Origin: Pseudonocardia petroleophila
GTDB taxonomy: Bacteria; Actinomycetota; Actinomycetes; Mycobacteriales; Pseudonocardiaceae
Direction: 5' to 3'
Length of the DNA stretch: 64,000 bases
Assembly (NCBI RefSeq): GCF_014235185.1
Contig: NZ_CP060131.1
Coordinates: 4,781,501-4,845,500 of the forward strand
The notes under the pieces are model-generated. The model ran no database searches. It was given only the letters and a program-made list of their open reading frames with translations, and had not been told where the DNA came from. This document shows, piece after piece, positions 1 through 14,491 of the stretch. The translations under genes were made by a program, and so were the position numbers. Position 1 is the first letter of the stretch. Each line of letters opens with the position of its first letter.

Positions 1-467
1 CGCTTCGCGGAGTCGACGTCGTAGGAGATGCCGCTCACGGTGGTGGGCCGGGTGTGCGGGATGTCGGTGAGCAGGGCACCGAGGGTGATGACCTTGGTCA
101 CGCCGAGCCGCTCGACGTGCCCGAGCAGCTCGGAGCAGAACGAGCGCCAGCGCAGGTTCGGCTCGATGCCGTTGACGAGCACGACGTGCCGCTCGGTGCC
201 GGGGAGCGTGGCCACCGACAGGCGGGTCGTCATCCACTCGATCTTGCGGGTGACGCCGTCGGTGTAGCGGACGTGCGGGCGCGTGACCTGGAAGTCGTAG
301 TAGTCCTCGGGGTCGATCGACGCCAGCGGGGTGGCGTCCCAGCTGAGCTCCAGGTGCTCGAGCGCCGTGCTCGCGGCCTCACCCGCGTCGTTCCACCCCT
401 CGAACGCGGCGATCATCACCGGGTCGACGAGTCGGGGCAGGTCGGATGCCGGGTCGGGATCGGTCAT
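1..467 (-). CDS. PAC2 family protein (proteasome assembly chaperone-like), 3' part outside the window
   Basis: Reads leftward and runs off the window edge; about 155 residues are visible. The start [18 protein letters not shown], followed by [15 protein letters not shown] and later [16 protein letters not shown], is typical of the actinobacterial PAC2 family. That family resembles eukaryotic proteasome assembly chaperones, but its bacterial role is unproven. The ATG at 467 is supported by a TAGGCT hexamer (474-479, reverse strand) six bases upstream, fitting a leaderless transcript. It is divergent from metH, as in M. tuberculosis (Rv2125/Rv2124c, from memory). Proximity to the proteasome genes is suggestive only. 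Confidence 0.85.
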   Translation of the reverse strand, partial: MTDPDPASDLPRLVDPVMIAAFEGWNDAGEAASTALEHLELSWDATPLASIDPEDYYDFQVTRPHVRYTDGVTRKIEWMTTRLSVATLPGTERHVVLVNGIEPNLRWRSFCSELLGHVERLGVTKVITLGALLTDIPHTRPTTVSGISYDVDSAK

Positions 468-473
468 CGCCCC

Positions 474-540
474 AGCCTACGGCGGTGAGGCCGTCCCGTG
501 GCGTTCCGGTCGGTGTCGGCGGGTTCGCGACCGGTAGCAT
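474..540. promoter_or_regulatory. Divergent promoter region, PAC2 gene / metH
   Basis: On the reverse strand TAGGCT (474-479) lies six bases before the PAC2 ATG. On the forward strand TAGCAT (535-540) is a candidate -10 for metH. A start about seven bases later, near 547, would place the first transcribed bases just before the riboswitch P1 stem. I see no convincing -35 elements. The hexamers are visible; the promoter roles are inferred. Confidence 0.5.
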
Positions 541-546
541 CTCGGA

Positions 547-646
547 CGCGGTCGAGAGGCGCTGCAACGGTTGGCTCGCCATCCGCCACGCTCGGCCGGT
601 TCGCGGTTCGATGAGAAGGGCGCCTCCCACGACAGACGCGGGAGGC
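547..646 (+). promoter_or_regulatory. SAH (S-adenosylhomocysteine) riboswitch controlling metH
   Basis: The conserved SAH-riboswitch core is present. P1 pairs 550-556 with 591-597 (seven pairs, one G-U). The P4 strand AGGCGC at 557-562 and the invariant-looking GCTGCAA (561-567) follow. P2 is a hairpin at 568-585 (CGG-U-UGG, CUCG loop, CCA-U-CCG). CCACG (586-590) precedes P1', where the family usually has CCAGG. The P4 partner GCGCCT is at 620-625. A second hairpin pairs 622-628 with 640-646 and covers the Shine-Dalgarno GGGAGG. The two pairings share 622-625, so they exclude each other. SAH binding should therefore free the ribosome site, giving an ON switch for homocysteine methylation. Confidence 0.8.
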
Positions 647-649
647 CCG

Positions 650-4254
<3,605 letters not shown>

Positions 4255-4258
<4 letters not shown>

Positions 4259-4944
4259 CGACCACCACTCCGGCGGCGGTGCTCTGGGACATGGACGGCA
4301 CGCTCGTCGACTCGGAGAAGGTCTGGACGGTCTCGCTCGCCGACACCGCCCGGGCACTGGGCGGCGAGCTGAGCGCGGCCGCCCGCGAGGCCATCATCGG
4401 CTCCAACCTGCCGCGGACGCTCGGGATCATGTTCGACGACCTCGGCCTGCCCCGCGACGCCGACCGGATGGCCGATGCGGAGCGGCTGATCCTGCGCCGC
4501 ACCGGCGAGCTGTTCCGGGAGGGGCTGGAGTGGCGACCGGGCGCGCAGGCCGCGCTGCGGACGGTGCGGGAGGCCGGCTGGCCCACCGCGCTGGTCACCA
4601 ACACCGTCCGCGAGCTCACCGAGCTGGCGCTCGACGGCATCGGCCGGGAGCACTTCACGGTGTCGGTCTGCGGCGACGAGGTGCCCCGCGGCAAGCCCGA
4701 CCCCGACCCGTACCTGCGGGCCGCGGAGCTGCTCGGCGTCGACGTGCGCGACTGCCTGGCCGTGGAGGACTCGCCGACCGGCGCGCTGGCCGCCGAGCGG
4801 GCCGGGGCGGCGGTGCTGGTGGTGCCCTGCGAGGTGCCGGTCCCGGCCGGCCCGGGCCGGGTCGAGCGCGACTCGCTGGTCGGTCTGACCGCCGCCGGCG
4901 TGCGCGACGACTACACCCGGGCACGGGGGCGGGACGCCGCGTGA
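4255..4944 (+). CDS. HAD superfamily hydrolase (phosphoglycolate/beta-phosphoglucomutase-type)
   Basis: A 229-residue haloacid dehalogenase-like phosphatase. Motif I is [11 protein letters not shown] (nucleophile Asp12, acid/base Asp14), the motif III lysine lies in RGKPDPDPY (Lys147), and the motif IV acid in [10 protein letters not shown] (about residue 172). The helical cap between residues 20 and 90 is of the C1 type. Its ATG overlaps the metH stop (ATGA), so translation is probably coupled to metH. The substrate cannot be read from the sequence; a housekeeping sugar-phosphate or phosphoglycolate phosphatase is likely. A 166-base gap without recognisable genes separates it from hisE. Confidence 0.9.
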
Positions 4945-5110
4945 GACCGTTGGACCGCACGGGCCGGCCTCTCGTCGGGGTTCGTTGCGCGTTCCACCGC
5001 TCCCACCGCCCGTCCGGCGCAGGTGAGCGGCCGGAGGCAGCAGCCACCCGACGGCGACGGGGCACGTCGTGCACGACATATGACACTGGTTCCGTGAGAG
5101 GTGAATCCCG

Positions 5111-5374
5111 GTGAAGACCTTCGACGAGCTCTACGCCGAGCTGACGGAGAAGGCCGCCACGAAGCCCGCGGGGTCGGGCACTGTGGAGGCACTCGCGGCG
5201 GGCGTCCATGCGCAGGGCAAGAAGGTCCTCGAGGAGGCGGGCGAGGTGTGGCTCGCCGCCGAGCACGAGGCCGACGACGCCCTCGCCGAGGAGATCTCGC
5301 AGCTGCTCTACCGCGTGCAGGTTCTGATGATCGGCCGCAAGATCACGCTCGAAGACGTCTACAAGTTCCTGTAA
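5111..5374 (+). CDS. hisE: Phosphoribosyl-ATP pyrophosphatase
   Basis: Hydrolyses phosphoribosyl-ATP to phosphoribosyl-AMP, the second step of histidine synthesis. The 87-residue all-alpha MazG-like protein carries the acidic helix signatures [17 protein letters not shown] and [14 protein letters not shown] that bind magnesium. The GTG start reading [11 protein letters not shown] is typical of actinobacterial HisE. hisG follows 25 bases later, the usual pairing for the first two histidine steps. A possible -10 (TATGAC region near 5080) lies in the gap upstream, but no attenuator was seen. Confidence 0.95.
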   Translation: MKTFDELYAELTEKAATKPAGSGTVEALAAGVHAQGKKVLEEAGEVWLAAEHEADDALAEEISQLLYRVQVLMIGRKITLEDVYKFL

Positions 5375-5399
5375 GGCCGAAACACCGAAGGACGAGCTC

Positions 5400-6284
5400 A
5401 TGCTTCGCGTCGCACTCCCGAACAAGGGCACCCTGGCCGAACCCGCCGCAACGATGATGCGCGAGGCCGGTTACCGGCAGCGTTCGGACTCGCGCGACCT
5501 GTCGATGCAGGACGACGAGAACGGCATCGAGTTCTTCTACCTGCGGCCCAAGGACATCGCCACCTACGTCGGATCCGGCGACCTGCACCTGGGCGTCACC
5601 GGAGCCGACCTCATGGAGGAGTCCGGCAGCCAGGTCCAGACGGTGCTGGAGCTGGGCTTCGGCCAGTCGAAGTTCCGCTACGCCGCCCCCGTCGACGGCG
5701 ACATCGGCAAGCTGGAGGACCTCGAGGGCAAGACGATCGCTACGTCCTACCCCCGGCTGGTGCGCTCGCACCTGGCCCGCAACCGGGTGCGCTCGGAGAT
5801 CGTCAAGCTCGACGGCGCCGTGGAGATCTCGGTGCAGCTCGGCCTGGCCGACGCCATCGCCGACGTCGTGTCCTCCGGGCGGACGCTGCGCCAGCACAAC
5901 CTGCAGGTCATCGGCGACGCGATCGCGCAGTCGGAGGCCACGCTGATCGAGCGCGAGCCGCGGCCCGACCGCGAGGAGTCGGTCGACACCAAGAACGAGA
6001 AGATCGTCTTCATCGAGCGGCTGCGCGGCGTGGTCTACGCCCGCCAGTACCTGATGCTCGACTACGACTGCCGCAACGAGCTGCTCGACCGGGCGAAGAA
6101 GATCAGCCCCGGGCTGCAGGCCCCCACCGTGTCGCCGCTCACCGAGGCCGGCTGGTCCGCGGTGCGGTCGATGGTCGTCAAGCGCGAGGTCAACCGGGTG
6201 ATGGACCAGCTCGCGCAGCTCGGGGCCCGCGCGATCCTGGCGTCGGAGATCCGGTCCTGCCGCGCGATCGACGGCCGGGGCTGA
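5400..6284 (+). CDS. hisG: ATP phosphoribosyltransferase, long form
   Basis: Condenses ATP with PRPP, the committed step of histidine biosynthesis. At 294 residues it is the long HisG form, with a catalytic periplasmic-binding-like part (MLRVALPNKGTLAEPA, later GVTGADLMEESG) and a C-terminal ACT-like domain (about 215-290) that binds histidine for feedback inhibition. It therefore does not need HisZ. GACGAG just upstream may act as ribosome site. It lies directly behind hisE and ends one base before the convergent thioesterase gene, with no terminator hairpin between. Confidence 0.96.
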   Translation: MLRVALPNKGTLAEPAATMMREAGYRQRSDSRDLSMQDDENGIEFFYLRPKDIATYVGSGDLHLGVTGADLMEESGSQVQTVLELGFGQSKFRYAAPVDGDIGKLEDLEGKTIATSYPRLVRSHLARNRVRSEIVKLDGAVEISVQLGLADAIADVVSSGRTLRQHNLQVIGDAIAQSEATLIEREPRPDREESVDTKNEKIVFIERLRGVVYARQYLMLDYDCRNELLDRAKKISPGLQAPTVSPLTEAGWSAVRSMVVKREVNRVMDQLAQLGARAILASEIRSCRAIDGRG

Positions 6285-6285
6285 C

Positions 6286-7095
6286 CTAGCTGCGCGGCCG
6301 CACGGTCAGGCCCTGGGTCGTGCGGCCCACGTGCCCGTCGGTGTCGAAGAGCAGGCCGGTGGCGGTGCCGAGCCCGGTCGGGCCGATCACGCTGCTCGCC
6401 CGCACCCCGACCCACTCGCCGGCGGGGACGCGGTGCAGGTGCACCGTCAGCTCGGTGTTGACGTAGAGCCAGTGGCGGATGTCCAGCGGCGACCCGATGC
6501 CGTTGGCGCTGTCGCCGACCACGGCCAGGCGCTGCAGCGGGGTGATCTCCTCGCCCTCGACCAGCGCCACCCGGGGGCGGCCCCACAGCTCGCCCGGACC
6601 GGGGACGTCCCATCCGCCGGACACCCACCGCCACTCGACGGCGTCGATGTAGCCGGGCAGCCAGCCCTCGGCCCGGTCGGGGTGGACCTGGACGCCGTCG
6701 GGCGGGGGCAGGGCGGGCTCGGTGCCCGACACGACCTCGGCGGTGTCGCCCTCGGCCAGGCGCCACGCGCGGGCCCGCAGCACGGCGCGGCCCCCGGCCA
6801 GCATCTCCGCCCCGAGCAGCTCGATGCTGCGGCCCGGCCGCTCCATCCGGGCACGGACCTCGACCTCGCCCGCCGGGATCCGCCCCAGCACCTCGACGGT
6901 GACCCGGGACAGCGCGGTGCCGGGCCGGGGCGCGCACCGCTCGAACGCCCGGATCAGCAGCGCGGCGGGCGGGCCGCCGTGCTGGGCGTCGGCGAACCAC
7001 GGCCCGGTGGTGGAGAAGGTGGCGTGGAAGCGCTCGCCGTCGGGGCCGTCGAGCGGGCGGTAGAAGGGTTCGAGATCCGGCACGTCCGCGATCAT
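6286..7095 (-). CDS. Thioesterase family protein (acyl-CoA thioesterase-like, double hotdog)
   Basis: A 269-residue protein with two hotdog-like halves. The N-terminal half has FHATFSTTGPWFADAQHGGPPAALL and VEVLGRIPAGEVEVRARM; the C-terminal half has ALVEGEEITPLQRLAVVGDSANG and the ending GRTTQGLTVR. This matches the actinobacterial thioesterase-like family that hydrolyses acyl-CoA. It starts six bases after the RecB-type gene on the same strand, so the two probably form an operon. The physiological acyl substrate is unknown. Confidence 0.85.
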   Translation of the reverse strand: MIADVPDLEPFYRPLDGPDGERFHATFSTTGPWFADAQHGGPPAALLIRAFERCAPRPGTALSRVTVEVLGRIPAGEVEVRARMERPGRSIELLGAEMLAGGRAVLRARAWRLAEGDTAEVVSGTEPALPPPDGVQVHPDRAEGWLPGYIDAVEWRWVSGGWDVPGPGELWGRPRVALVEGEEITPLQRLAVVGDSANGIGSPLDIRHWLYVNTELTVHLHRVPAGEWVGVRASSVIGPTGLGTATGLLFDTDGHVGRTTQGLTVRPRS

Positions 7096-7101
7096 GCCCG
7101 C

Positions 7102-9410
<2,309 letters not shown>

Positions 9411-9494
9411 GCGGACGCGGCGCGCTGCGCCGCCCGGACGCGTACCGTCACGGACACGGAAGGTGCCCGGCCCGTCAAGGTGCCGTCCGCGTGA

Positions 9495-9576
9495 GTGATC
9501 AATCACCGTTTCGCCGCACCGCATGTGTCAGGGTGTCCAGGTATCGTATGGAAACGGAACACGGAGGGAGGATGCC
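9495..9576 (+). promoter_or_regulatory. mpa leader: palindrome, -10 candidate and two-codon ORF
   Basis: GTGATCAATCAC (9495-9506) is an imperfect palindrome with perfect five-base arms. TATCGT (9542-9547) is a possible -10. The ribosome site GGAGGG (9563-9568) is followed by ATG CCG TGA (9572-9580), a start-stop ORF that overlaps the GTG of mpa. Whether the mini-ORF is translated is unknown. Confidence 0.35.
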
Positions 9577-11388
9577 GTGAACCCCTACGACGGAACCGGC
9601 AGACAGAACCCAGGTGGCCACGGGGACATGAGTCCCGACGAGGCCGTCGCCCAGATCCGCTTCCTCGAAGAAGAGGTGGCCCTACTCCGCCGCAAGCTCA
9701 CGGAGTCGCCGCGCCAGGCCCGTGCCCTGGAGCAGCGGCTCGCCGAGTCGGCCAGCAGGCTCGCCCAGCTCTCGGCCCGCAACGAGAAGCTGACCGAGAC
9801 GCTCAAGGACGCCCGGGGTCAGCTCATCGCCCTCCGCGAGGAGGTCGACCGGCTCGCCCAGCCGCCCAGCGGCTACGGCGTGTTCCTCGCGCGCTTCGAG
9901 GACGAGACGGTCGACGTCTTCACCTCCGGCCGCCGGATGCGCGTCGCGGTCTCGCCCGCGGTGTCCACCACGGACCTCCGCAGCGGCCAGACCGTGCGGC
10001 TCAACGAGGCGCTCACCGTCGTCGAGGCGGGCGACTACGAGCGCATCGGTGAGGTCTGCGGGCTCCGCGAGGTGCTCTCCGAGCCCACCGCCGACGGCCT
10101 CGCGGGCCGGGCGCTGGTCGTCGGGCACGCCGACGAGGAGCGCGTGGTGTGGCTCGCCGCGCCGCTGTTCGACGAGTCCGACCCCGACCTGGTCAAGCTC
10201 AAGCCCGGCGACTCGCTGCTCGTCGACACCAAGGCCGGCTACGCCTACGAGCGCGTGCCCAAGGCCGAGGTCGAGGACCTCGTGCTGGAGGAGGTGCCCG
10301 ACGTCGGCTACGAGGACATCGGTGGCCTGTTCCGGCAGATCGAGCAGATCCGCGACGCGGTGGAGCTGCCGTTCCTGCACGCCGAGCTGTTCACCGAGTA
10401 CGAGCTGCGGCCCCCCAAGGGCGTGCTGCTCTACGGCCCTCCCGGTTGCGGCAAGACGCTGATCGCCAAGGCCGTCGCCAACTCGCTGGCCAAGAAGATC
10501 GCGGCCCAGCGCGGCGACGACCCCAACGAGGGCCGGGCCTTCTTCCTCAACATCAAGGGTCCCGAGCTGCTCAACAAGTTCGTGGGCGAGACCGAGCGGC
10601 ACATCCGGCTGATCTTCCAGCGGGCGCGGGAGAAGGCGAGCGCCGGCACCCCGGTGATCGTGTTCTTCGACGAGATGGACTCCATCTTCCGCACCCGCGG
10701 GTCCGGCGTGTCCTCCGACGTCGAGACCACGATCGTGCCCCAGCTCCTCGCCGAGATCGACGGCGTCGAGGGCCTGGAGAACGTCATCGTCATCGGCGCC
10801 TCGAACCGCGAGGACATGATCGACCCGGCGATCCTGCGGCCGGGCCGGCTCGACGTCAAGATCAAGATCGAGCGTCCGGACGCCGAGGCGGCCCAGGACA
10901 TCTTCTCCAAGTACCTCACCGACACCCTGCCCGTCCACGACGACGACATCGCGGAGTTCGGCGGCAACCGCAAGGCCTGCATCGACGCCATGATCGAGCG
11001 CGTGGTCGAGCGGATGTACGACGAGACCGAGGAGAACCGGTTCCTGGAGGTCACCTACGCCAACGGTGACAAGGAGACCCTGTACTTCAAGGACTTCAAC
11101 TCCGGCGCCATGATCCAGAACATCGTCGACCGGTCCAAGAAGTCGGCCATCAAGGCGGTGCTCGAGTCCGGCCAGCGCGGACTGCGGGTGCAGCACCTCC
11201 TCGACGCGATCGTCGACGAGTTCGCCGAGAACGAGGACCTGCCCAACACGACCAACCCCGACGACTGGGCGCGGATCTCGGGCAAGAAGGGCGAGCGGAT
11301 CGTCTACATCCGCACGCTGGTCACGGGCAAGAACGAGGCCAGCAGCCGGGCGATCGACACGGCGTCGAACACCGGCCAGTACCTGTAG
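9577..11388 (+). CDS. mpa: Proteasome-associated AAA ATPase (ARC/Mpa)
   Basis: Hexameric unfoldase that recognises pupylated proteins through its N-terminal coiled coil and feeds them into the 20S core. Of 603 residues, about 20-75 form the Pup-binding coiled coil ([17 protein letters not shown]). Two OB-fold domains (about 80-225) are followed by the AAA domain with Walker A GPPGCGKT (Lys293) and Walker [11 protein letters not shown] (Asp365, Glu366). The C-terminus GQYL carries the penultimate Tyr that docks into the PrcA ring. GTG at 9577 fits GGAGGG upstream; codons further 5' look non-coding. It sits 6.3 kb before dop-pup-prcBA. A strong hairpin terminator follows. Confidence 0.97.
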   Translation: MNPYDGTGRQNPGGHGDMSPDEAVAQIRFLEEEVALLRRKLTESPRQARALEQRLAESASRLAQLSARNEKLTETLKDARGQLIALREEVDRLAQPPSGYGVFLARFEDETVDVFTSGRRMRVAVSPAVSTTDLRSGQTVRLNEALTVVEAGDYERIGEVCGLREVLSEPTADGLAGRALVVGHADEERVVWLAAPLFDESDPDLVKLKPGDSLLVDTKAGYAYERVPKAEVEDLVLEEVPDVGYEDIGGLFRQIEQIRDAVELPFLHAELFTEYELRPPKGVLLYGPPGCGKTLIAKAVANSLAKKIAAQRGDDPNEGRAFFLNIKGPELLNKFVGETERHIRLIFQRAREKASAGTPVIVFFDEMDSIFRTRGSGVSSDVETTIVPQLLAEIDGVEGLENVIVIGASNREDMIDPAILRPGRLDVKIKIERPDAEAAQDIFSKYLTDTLPVHDDDIAEFGGNRKACIDAMIERVVERMYDETEENRFLEVTYANGDKETLYFKDFNSGAMIQNIVDRSKKSAIKAVLESGQRGLRVQHLLDAIVDEFAENEDLPNTTNPDDWARISGKKGERIVYIRTLVTGKNEASSRAIDTASNTGQYL

Positions 11389-11400
11389 CGGGCGCCTGGA

Positions 11401-11433
11401 GACGGGGCCGGTCGCACCGCGACCGGCCCCGTC
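11401..11433. terminator. Terminator between mpa and the convergent phosphatase gene
   Basis: A perfect 14-base-pair inverted repeat (11401-11414 with 11420-11433, loop CACCG). No T-tract follows, as usual in high-GC actinobacteria. It can serve both converging genes. Confidence 0.75.
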
Positions 11434-11448
11434 GGCGTCCGCGGCGGA

Positions 11449-11904
11449 TCAGAGGGTGGCGAACCAGAGCACCCAGCGGCGCTGCGCCGCCGTCTCGACC
11501 GCGCGGGGGCGGTAGTGCTCCCGGGTCCAGGCCACGGCGTCGGCGGCGGGGTGCCCGGCCAGCACCGCCATGCACGCGATGACGGTCCCGGTGCGCCCGG
11601 TGCCACCGGCGCAGGCCACCTCGACGCGGCGGCCGTCGCGGGCGAGGCGGTAGGCGTGCTCGACCGCGGCCGCGGCGCGCCTGCCGTCGCGCGGGACGCG
11701 GAAGTCGGGCCAGTCCAGCCACTCGGCCGGCCAGTCCGGGACGAGCACCGGGCGACCCAGCAGCGTGCGCCGCCGGTGCAGGTAGAGCCCGAACTCCGGG
11801 GGCGGATCGGCGGGCCGCTCCCGGCGCCCGCGGCCGCGCACCCGGGTCCCGTCCGGGAGCAGCACGTCGCCCTCGACGTGCCGCGGTCTGTGCTCGACGG
11901 ACAT
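11449..11904 (-). CDS. Protein tyrosine phosphatase-like protein (Cys-X5-Arg)
   Basis: A 151-residue protein with the P-loop VACAGGTGRTGTVIA, giving nucleophile Cys98 and Arg104 (CX5R) as in dual-specificity phosphatases; the usual HC is AC here. DWPDFRVP (66-71) may supply the general acid. I chose the ATG at 11904 because GGGAGG lies nine bases upstream; an ATG nine bases earlier would abut the ribosome site. It converges with mpa across a terminator. The substrate is unknown. Confidence 0.8.
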   Translation of the reverse strand: MSVEHRPRHVEGDVLLPDGTRVRGRGRRERPADPPPEFGLYLHRRRTLLGRPVLVPDWPAEWLDWPDFRVPRDGRRAAAAVEHAYRLARDGRRVEVACAGGTGRTGTVIACMAVLAGHPAADAVAWTREHYRPRAVETAAQRRWVLWFATL

Positions 11905-11968
11905 GCCGGGCATCCTCCCGCAGCCACCCGCGGCGCCGTGCGCGGGCTCCCGCCGGGAGACTCGCACC

Positions 11969-12325
11969 GTGCGCACCTGCCCCTGCGGTCTACCCGCCCC
12001 CTACGACGACTGCTGCGGCCGCTACCACCGCGGCGCGGCGGCCCCCACCGCCGAGGCGCTGATGCGGTCGCGGTTCAGCGCGTTCGCCGTGGGCGACGCC
12101 GCCCACCTGCACGCGTCGTGGGACCCGGAGACCCGCCCGCGGCGCGTCGACGTCGACCCGGGGACGCGGTGGACCCGGCTGGAGGTGCTCGACCGCACCG
12201 GCGGCGGGCTGCTGGAGTCCACCGGCACCGTGGAGTTCCGGGCGCACCACGACGGGGGAGTGGTGGCCGAGCACAGCCGGTTCCGCCGGGTGGACGGGCG
12301 CTGGGTCTACGTCGGGCCGGTCTGA
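11969..12325 (+). CDS. YchJ/UPF0225-like SEC-C motif protein
   Basis: A 118-residue protein starting MRTCPCGLPAPYDDCCGRYH, with a zinc-type cysteine cluster (Cys4, Cys6, Cys15, Cys16). ALMRSRFSAFAVGDAAHL and the NTF2-like fold ending SRFRRVDGRWVYVGPV follow. This is the YchJ family in a short actinobacterial form lacking the C-terminal SEC-C repeat. GTG at 11969 is preceded by GGGAG with normal spacing. Function is not established. It is divergent from the phosphatase gene. Confidence 0.88.
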   Translation: MRTCPCGLPAPYDDCCGRYHRGAAAPTAEALMRSRFSAFAVGDAAHLHASWDPETRPRRVDVDPGTRWTRLEVLDRTGGGLLESTGTVEFRAHHDGGVVAEHSRFRRVDGRWVYVGPV

Positions 12326-12335
12326 GCCGGCGCGC

Positions 12336-13952
12336 TCAGAACTGCAGGCCGAGCGCCCAGCCGCCGAGCAGCCAGCTGAACAGCGTGATCAGCAGGACGC
12401 CGACGACGTTGAGCACCGCCCCGCCGCGCGCCATCTGGCCGATGGTGACCGTGCCGCTGCCGAACACGATGGCGTTGGGCGGGGTGCCGACCGGAAGCAT
12501 GAACGCGCAGGTCGCGGCCAGGGCGGCCGGGATCAGCAGCGTCATCGAGTCGGCGCCGATGCCCAGGGCGACCCCGCCGAGCACGGGGATGAACGTCGCC
12601 GCGGTCGCGGTGTTGCTGGTGACCTCGGTGAGCAGCAGGACGATGGCCACGATCGCCCCGACGAGCAGCACGATCGGCAGCACGCCCAGGCCCTGCACCT
12701 GGGTGCCGATCCAGGCGTCCAGCCCGCTGGCCGCGACGGCCCCGGCCAGGCTCAGCCCGCCGCCGAAGAGCAGCAGGACGCCCCAGGGCAGCCCCTTCTG
12801 GGCGTCCTCCCAGACCAGGAGCATCTCGCCGCGGCCCTCACCGGTCCGGCGGTGGCCCGGCAGCAGGAACAGCACGACCCCTGCGGCGATGGCGATCGCG
12901 GTGTCGTCGAGGTCGCCGAGCCAGGGCAGCGCCGCCTCGACCGGCCCGATCTGGGTGAGCAGGCCGGGGGCGATCCACAGGAACGCCGCCCCGGCGAACA
13001 CGGCGAGGACCCGCTTCTCCCCGGTGCTCGTCGGTCCCATGTCGCGGAGCTGCCCCGCGATCATCTCCCGGCCGCCCGGCACCTCGTCCAGCCCGCTCCG
13101 GAACAGGACGCGGGTGATGAGCAGCCAGGCGATCACCAGGAACACCACGACGAGCGGCACCCCGAGCTGCATCCAGCCCAGGAAGGTGATCTCGCGGTCG
13201 AGCTGCTCGCTGACGTAGCCGGCCACGATCGCGTTGGGCGGGCTGCCGAGCAGGGTGCCGAGCCCGCCGATCGACGCCGACCAGGCGATCGACAGCACGA
13301 GCCCGACGCCGAAGATCCGCACGGCGGGATCGTCGACGGTGTCGCTGATCGCCGAGCCGCGGCGCACCTCGCCGGTGCCGTGGCTGCGCTCGACCACGAG
13401 CGCGAGCACGCTCAGGGCGATCGGCAGCATCATCAGCGTCGTCGCGGTGTTCGACACCCACATCGACAGGAACGCCGTCGCGATCATCATGCCCAGGACG
13501 ATGCGCCGGGGATGGGTGCCGACCGTCCGCAGCGTCAGCAGGGCGATCCGCCGGTGCAGCTCCCACTTCTGCATCGCGATGGCGATGAGGAAGCCGCCCA
13601 TGAACAGGAAGACGATCGGGTCGGCGTACGGGGCGGTGGCGTCGCCGACGGAGAGCACGCCGAAGGCCGGGAACGCGACGATCGGGACCAGCGCGGTTGC
13701 CGAGAGCGGGAGCGCCTCGGTCATCCACCAGACCGCCATCAGCACGCCGATCGCGGCGACCGTGCGGCCGGCGGGCTCCAGCCCGGTGGCCGAGCCGAGG
13801 GCGAGCCAGGTGATCCCGGCGACGAGCAGCCCGAGGCCGCGGAAGGCCCACACGCGGCCCGGCGGGCGCGGGTCGGCCGGGGCCGCGACCGGGGGCTCGG
13901 TCCGGGTGCCGGGCCGGTCGGCGGGGCGCGGGGCGGGCTCCGTGCTCGTCAT
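12336..13952 (-). CDS. SLC13/DASS family anion transporter
   Basis: A 538-residue polytopic membrane protein of the divalent anion:sodium symporter family, likely importing dicarboxylates or sulfate. Both signature SNT motifs are present: MWVSNTATTLMMLP in the N-terminal repeat and LTEVTSNTATAATFIP in the C-terminal repeat. GTPPNAIVFGSG and LLGSPPNAIVAGY are the paired re-entrant loop sequences. About twelve membrane helices are expected after a Pro-rich cytoplasmic leader (residues 1-38). The ATG at 13952 has AAGGAG upstream. The exact substrate cannot be read. Confidence 0.9.
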   Translation of the reverse strand: MTSTEPAPRPADRPGTRTEPPVAAPADPRPPGRVWAFRGLGLLVAGITWLALGSATGLEPAGRTVAAIGVLMAVWWMTEALPLSATALVPIVAFPAFGVLSVGDATAPYADPIVFLFMGGFLIAIAMQKWELHRRIALLTLRTVGTHPRRIVLGMMIATAFLSMWVSNTATTLMMLPIALSVLALVVERSHGTGEVRRGSAISDTVDDPAVRIFGVGLVLSIAWSASIGGLGTLLGSPPNAIVAGYVSEQLDREITFLGWMQLGVPLVVVFLVIAWLLITRVLFRSGLDEVPGGREMIAGQLRDMGPTSTGEKRVLAVFAGAAFLWIAPGLLTQIGPVEAALPWLGDLDDTAIAIAAGVVLFLLPGHRRTGEGRGEMLLVWEDAQKGLPWGVLLLFGGGLSLAGAVAASGLDAWIGTQVQGLGVLPIVLLVGAIVAIVLLLTEVTSNTATAATFIPVLGGVALGIGADSMTLLIPAALAATCAFMLPVGTPPNAIVFGSGTVTIGQMARGGAVLNVVGVLLITLFSWLLGGWALGLQF

Positions 13953-14083
13953 GCGGACTCCTTCGGCCACCGGGTTCGGGCCGGCGCACCGTACCCCGAT
14001 CGTGGCGTTTCGTCCGGTCAGAGCGTTTTGTCGGGTTGCCGGTTCGTGTCCGATCCGTACACGACGGGCGCGGCCGCGACGCC

Positions 14084-14089
14084 TAGCGT
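14084..14089 (+). promoter_or_regulatory. -10 hexamer of the VOC gene
   Basis: TAGCGT is followed by six bases and the ATG at 14096, predicting a leaderless mRNA. Confidence 0.45.
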
Positions 14090-14095
14090 GGCGGC

Positions 14096-14491
14096 ATGAC
14101 GATCGAGGCGAAGCTGGACGCCATCGGGCAGGTCGTGGGCGACATGGCCGCGACCTGCGCGTTCTACCGCATGCTGGGCCTGGCGATCCCCGACGGAGCG
14201 GAGTCCGCGCGGCACGTCGAGGCGACGCTGCCCGGCGGGCTGCGGCTGATGTTCGACACCGAGGACGTCGCCCTCTCCCTGGACCCCGACTGGGTGCCCC
14301 CGGTGACCGGTGGCCGGGTGGGGCTCGCGTTCCTGCTGCCGGACCCGGCCGGGGTCGACGCGGCGTACGCCGAGCTGACCGGCGCGGGGCACCCCGGCGA
14401 GCGGGAGCCGTTCGACGCGCCGTGGGGCCAGCGCTACGCCAGCGTGCTCGACCCGGACGGTACGACCGTCGACCTGTTCGCCCCCAGCTGA
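14096..14491 (+). CDS. VOC family protein (glyoxalase/bleomycin-resistance fold)
   Basis: A 131-residue vicinal-oxygen-chelate protein with two beta-alpha-beta-beta-beta modules: AIGQVVGDMAATCAFYRMLGL at the start and RYASVLDPDGTTVDLFAPS at the end. The metal ligands of classic glyoxalase I are not obvious, so activity is uncertain. Its last 58 bases overlap the convergent AraC gene. Expression is predicted to be leaderless. Confidence 0.87.
   Translation: MTIEAKLDAIGQVVGDMAATCAFYRMLGLAIPDGAESARHVEATLPGGLRLMFDTEDVALSLDPDWVPPVTGGRVGLAFLLPDPAGVDAAYAELTGAGHPGEREPFDAPWGQRYASVLDPDGTTVDLFAPS

Noticed and set aside
468-649. Cobalamin riboswitch upstream of metH
   Set aside because: No B12-box-like core is present, whereas the core and pairings of the SAH riboswitch are.
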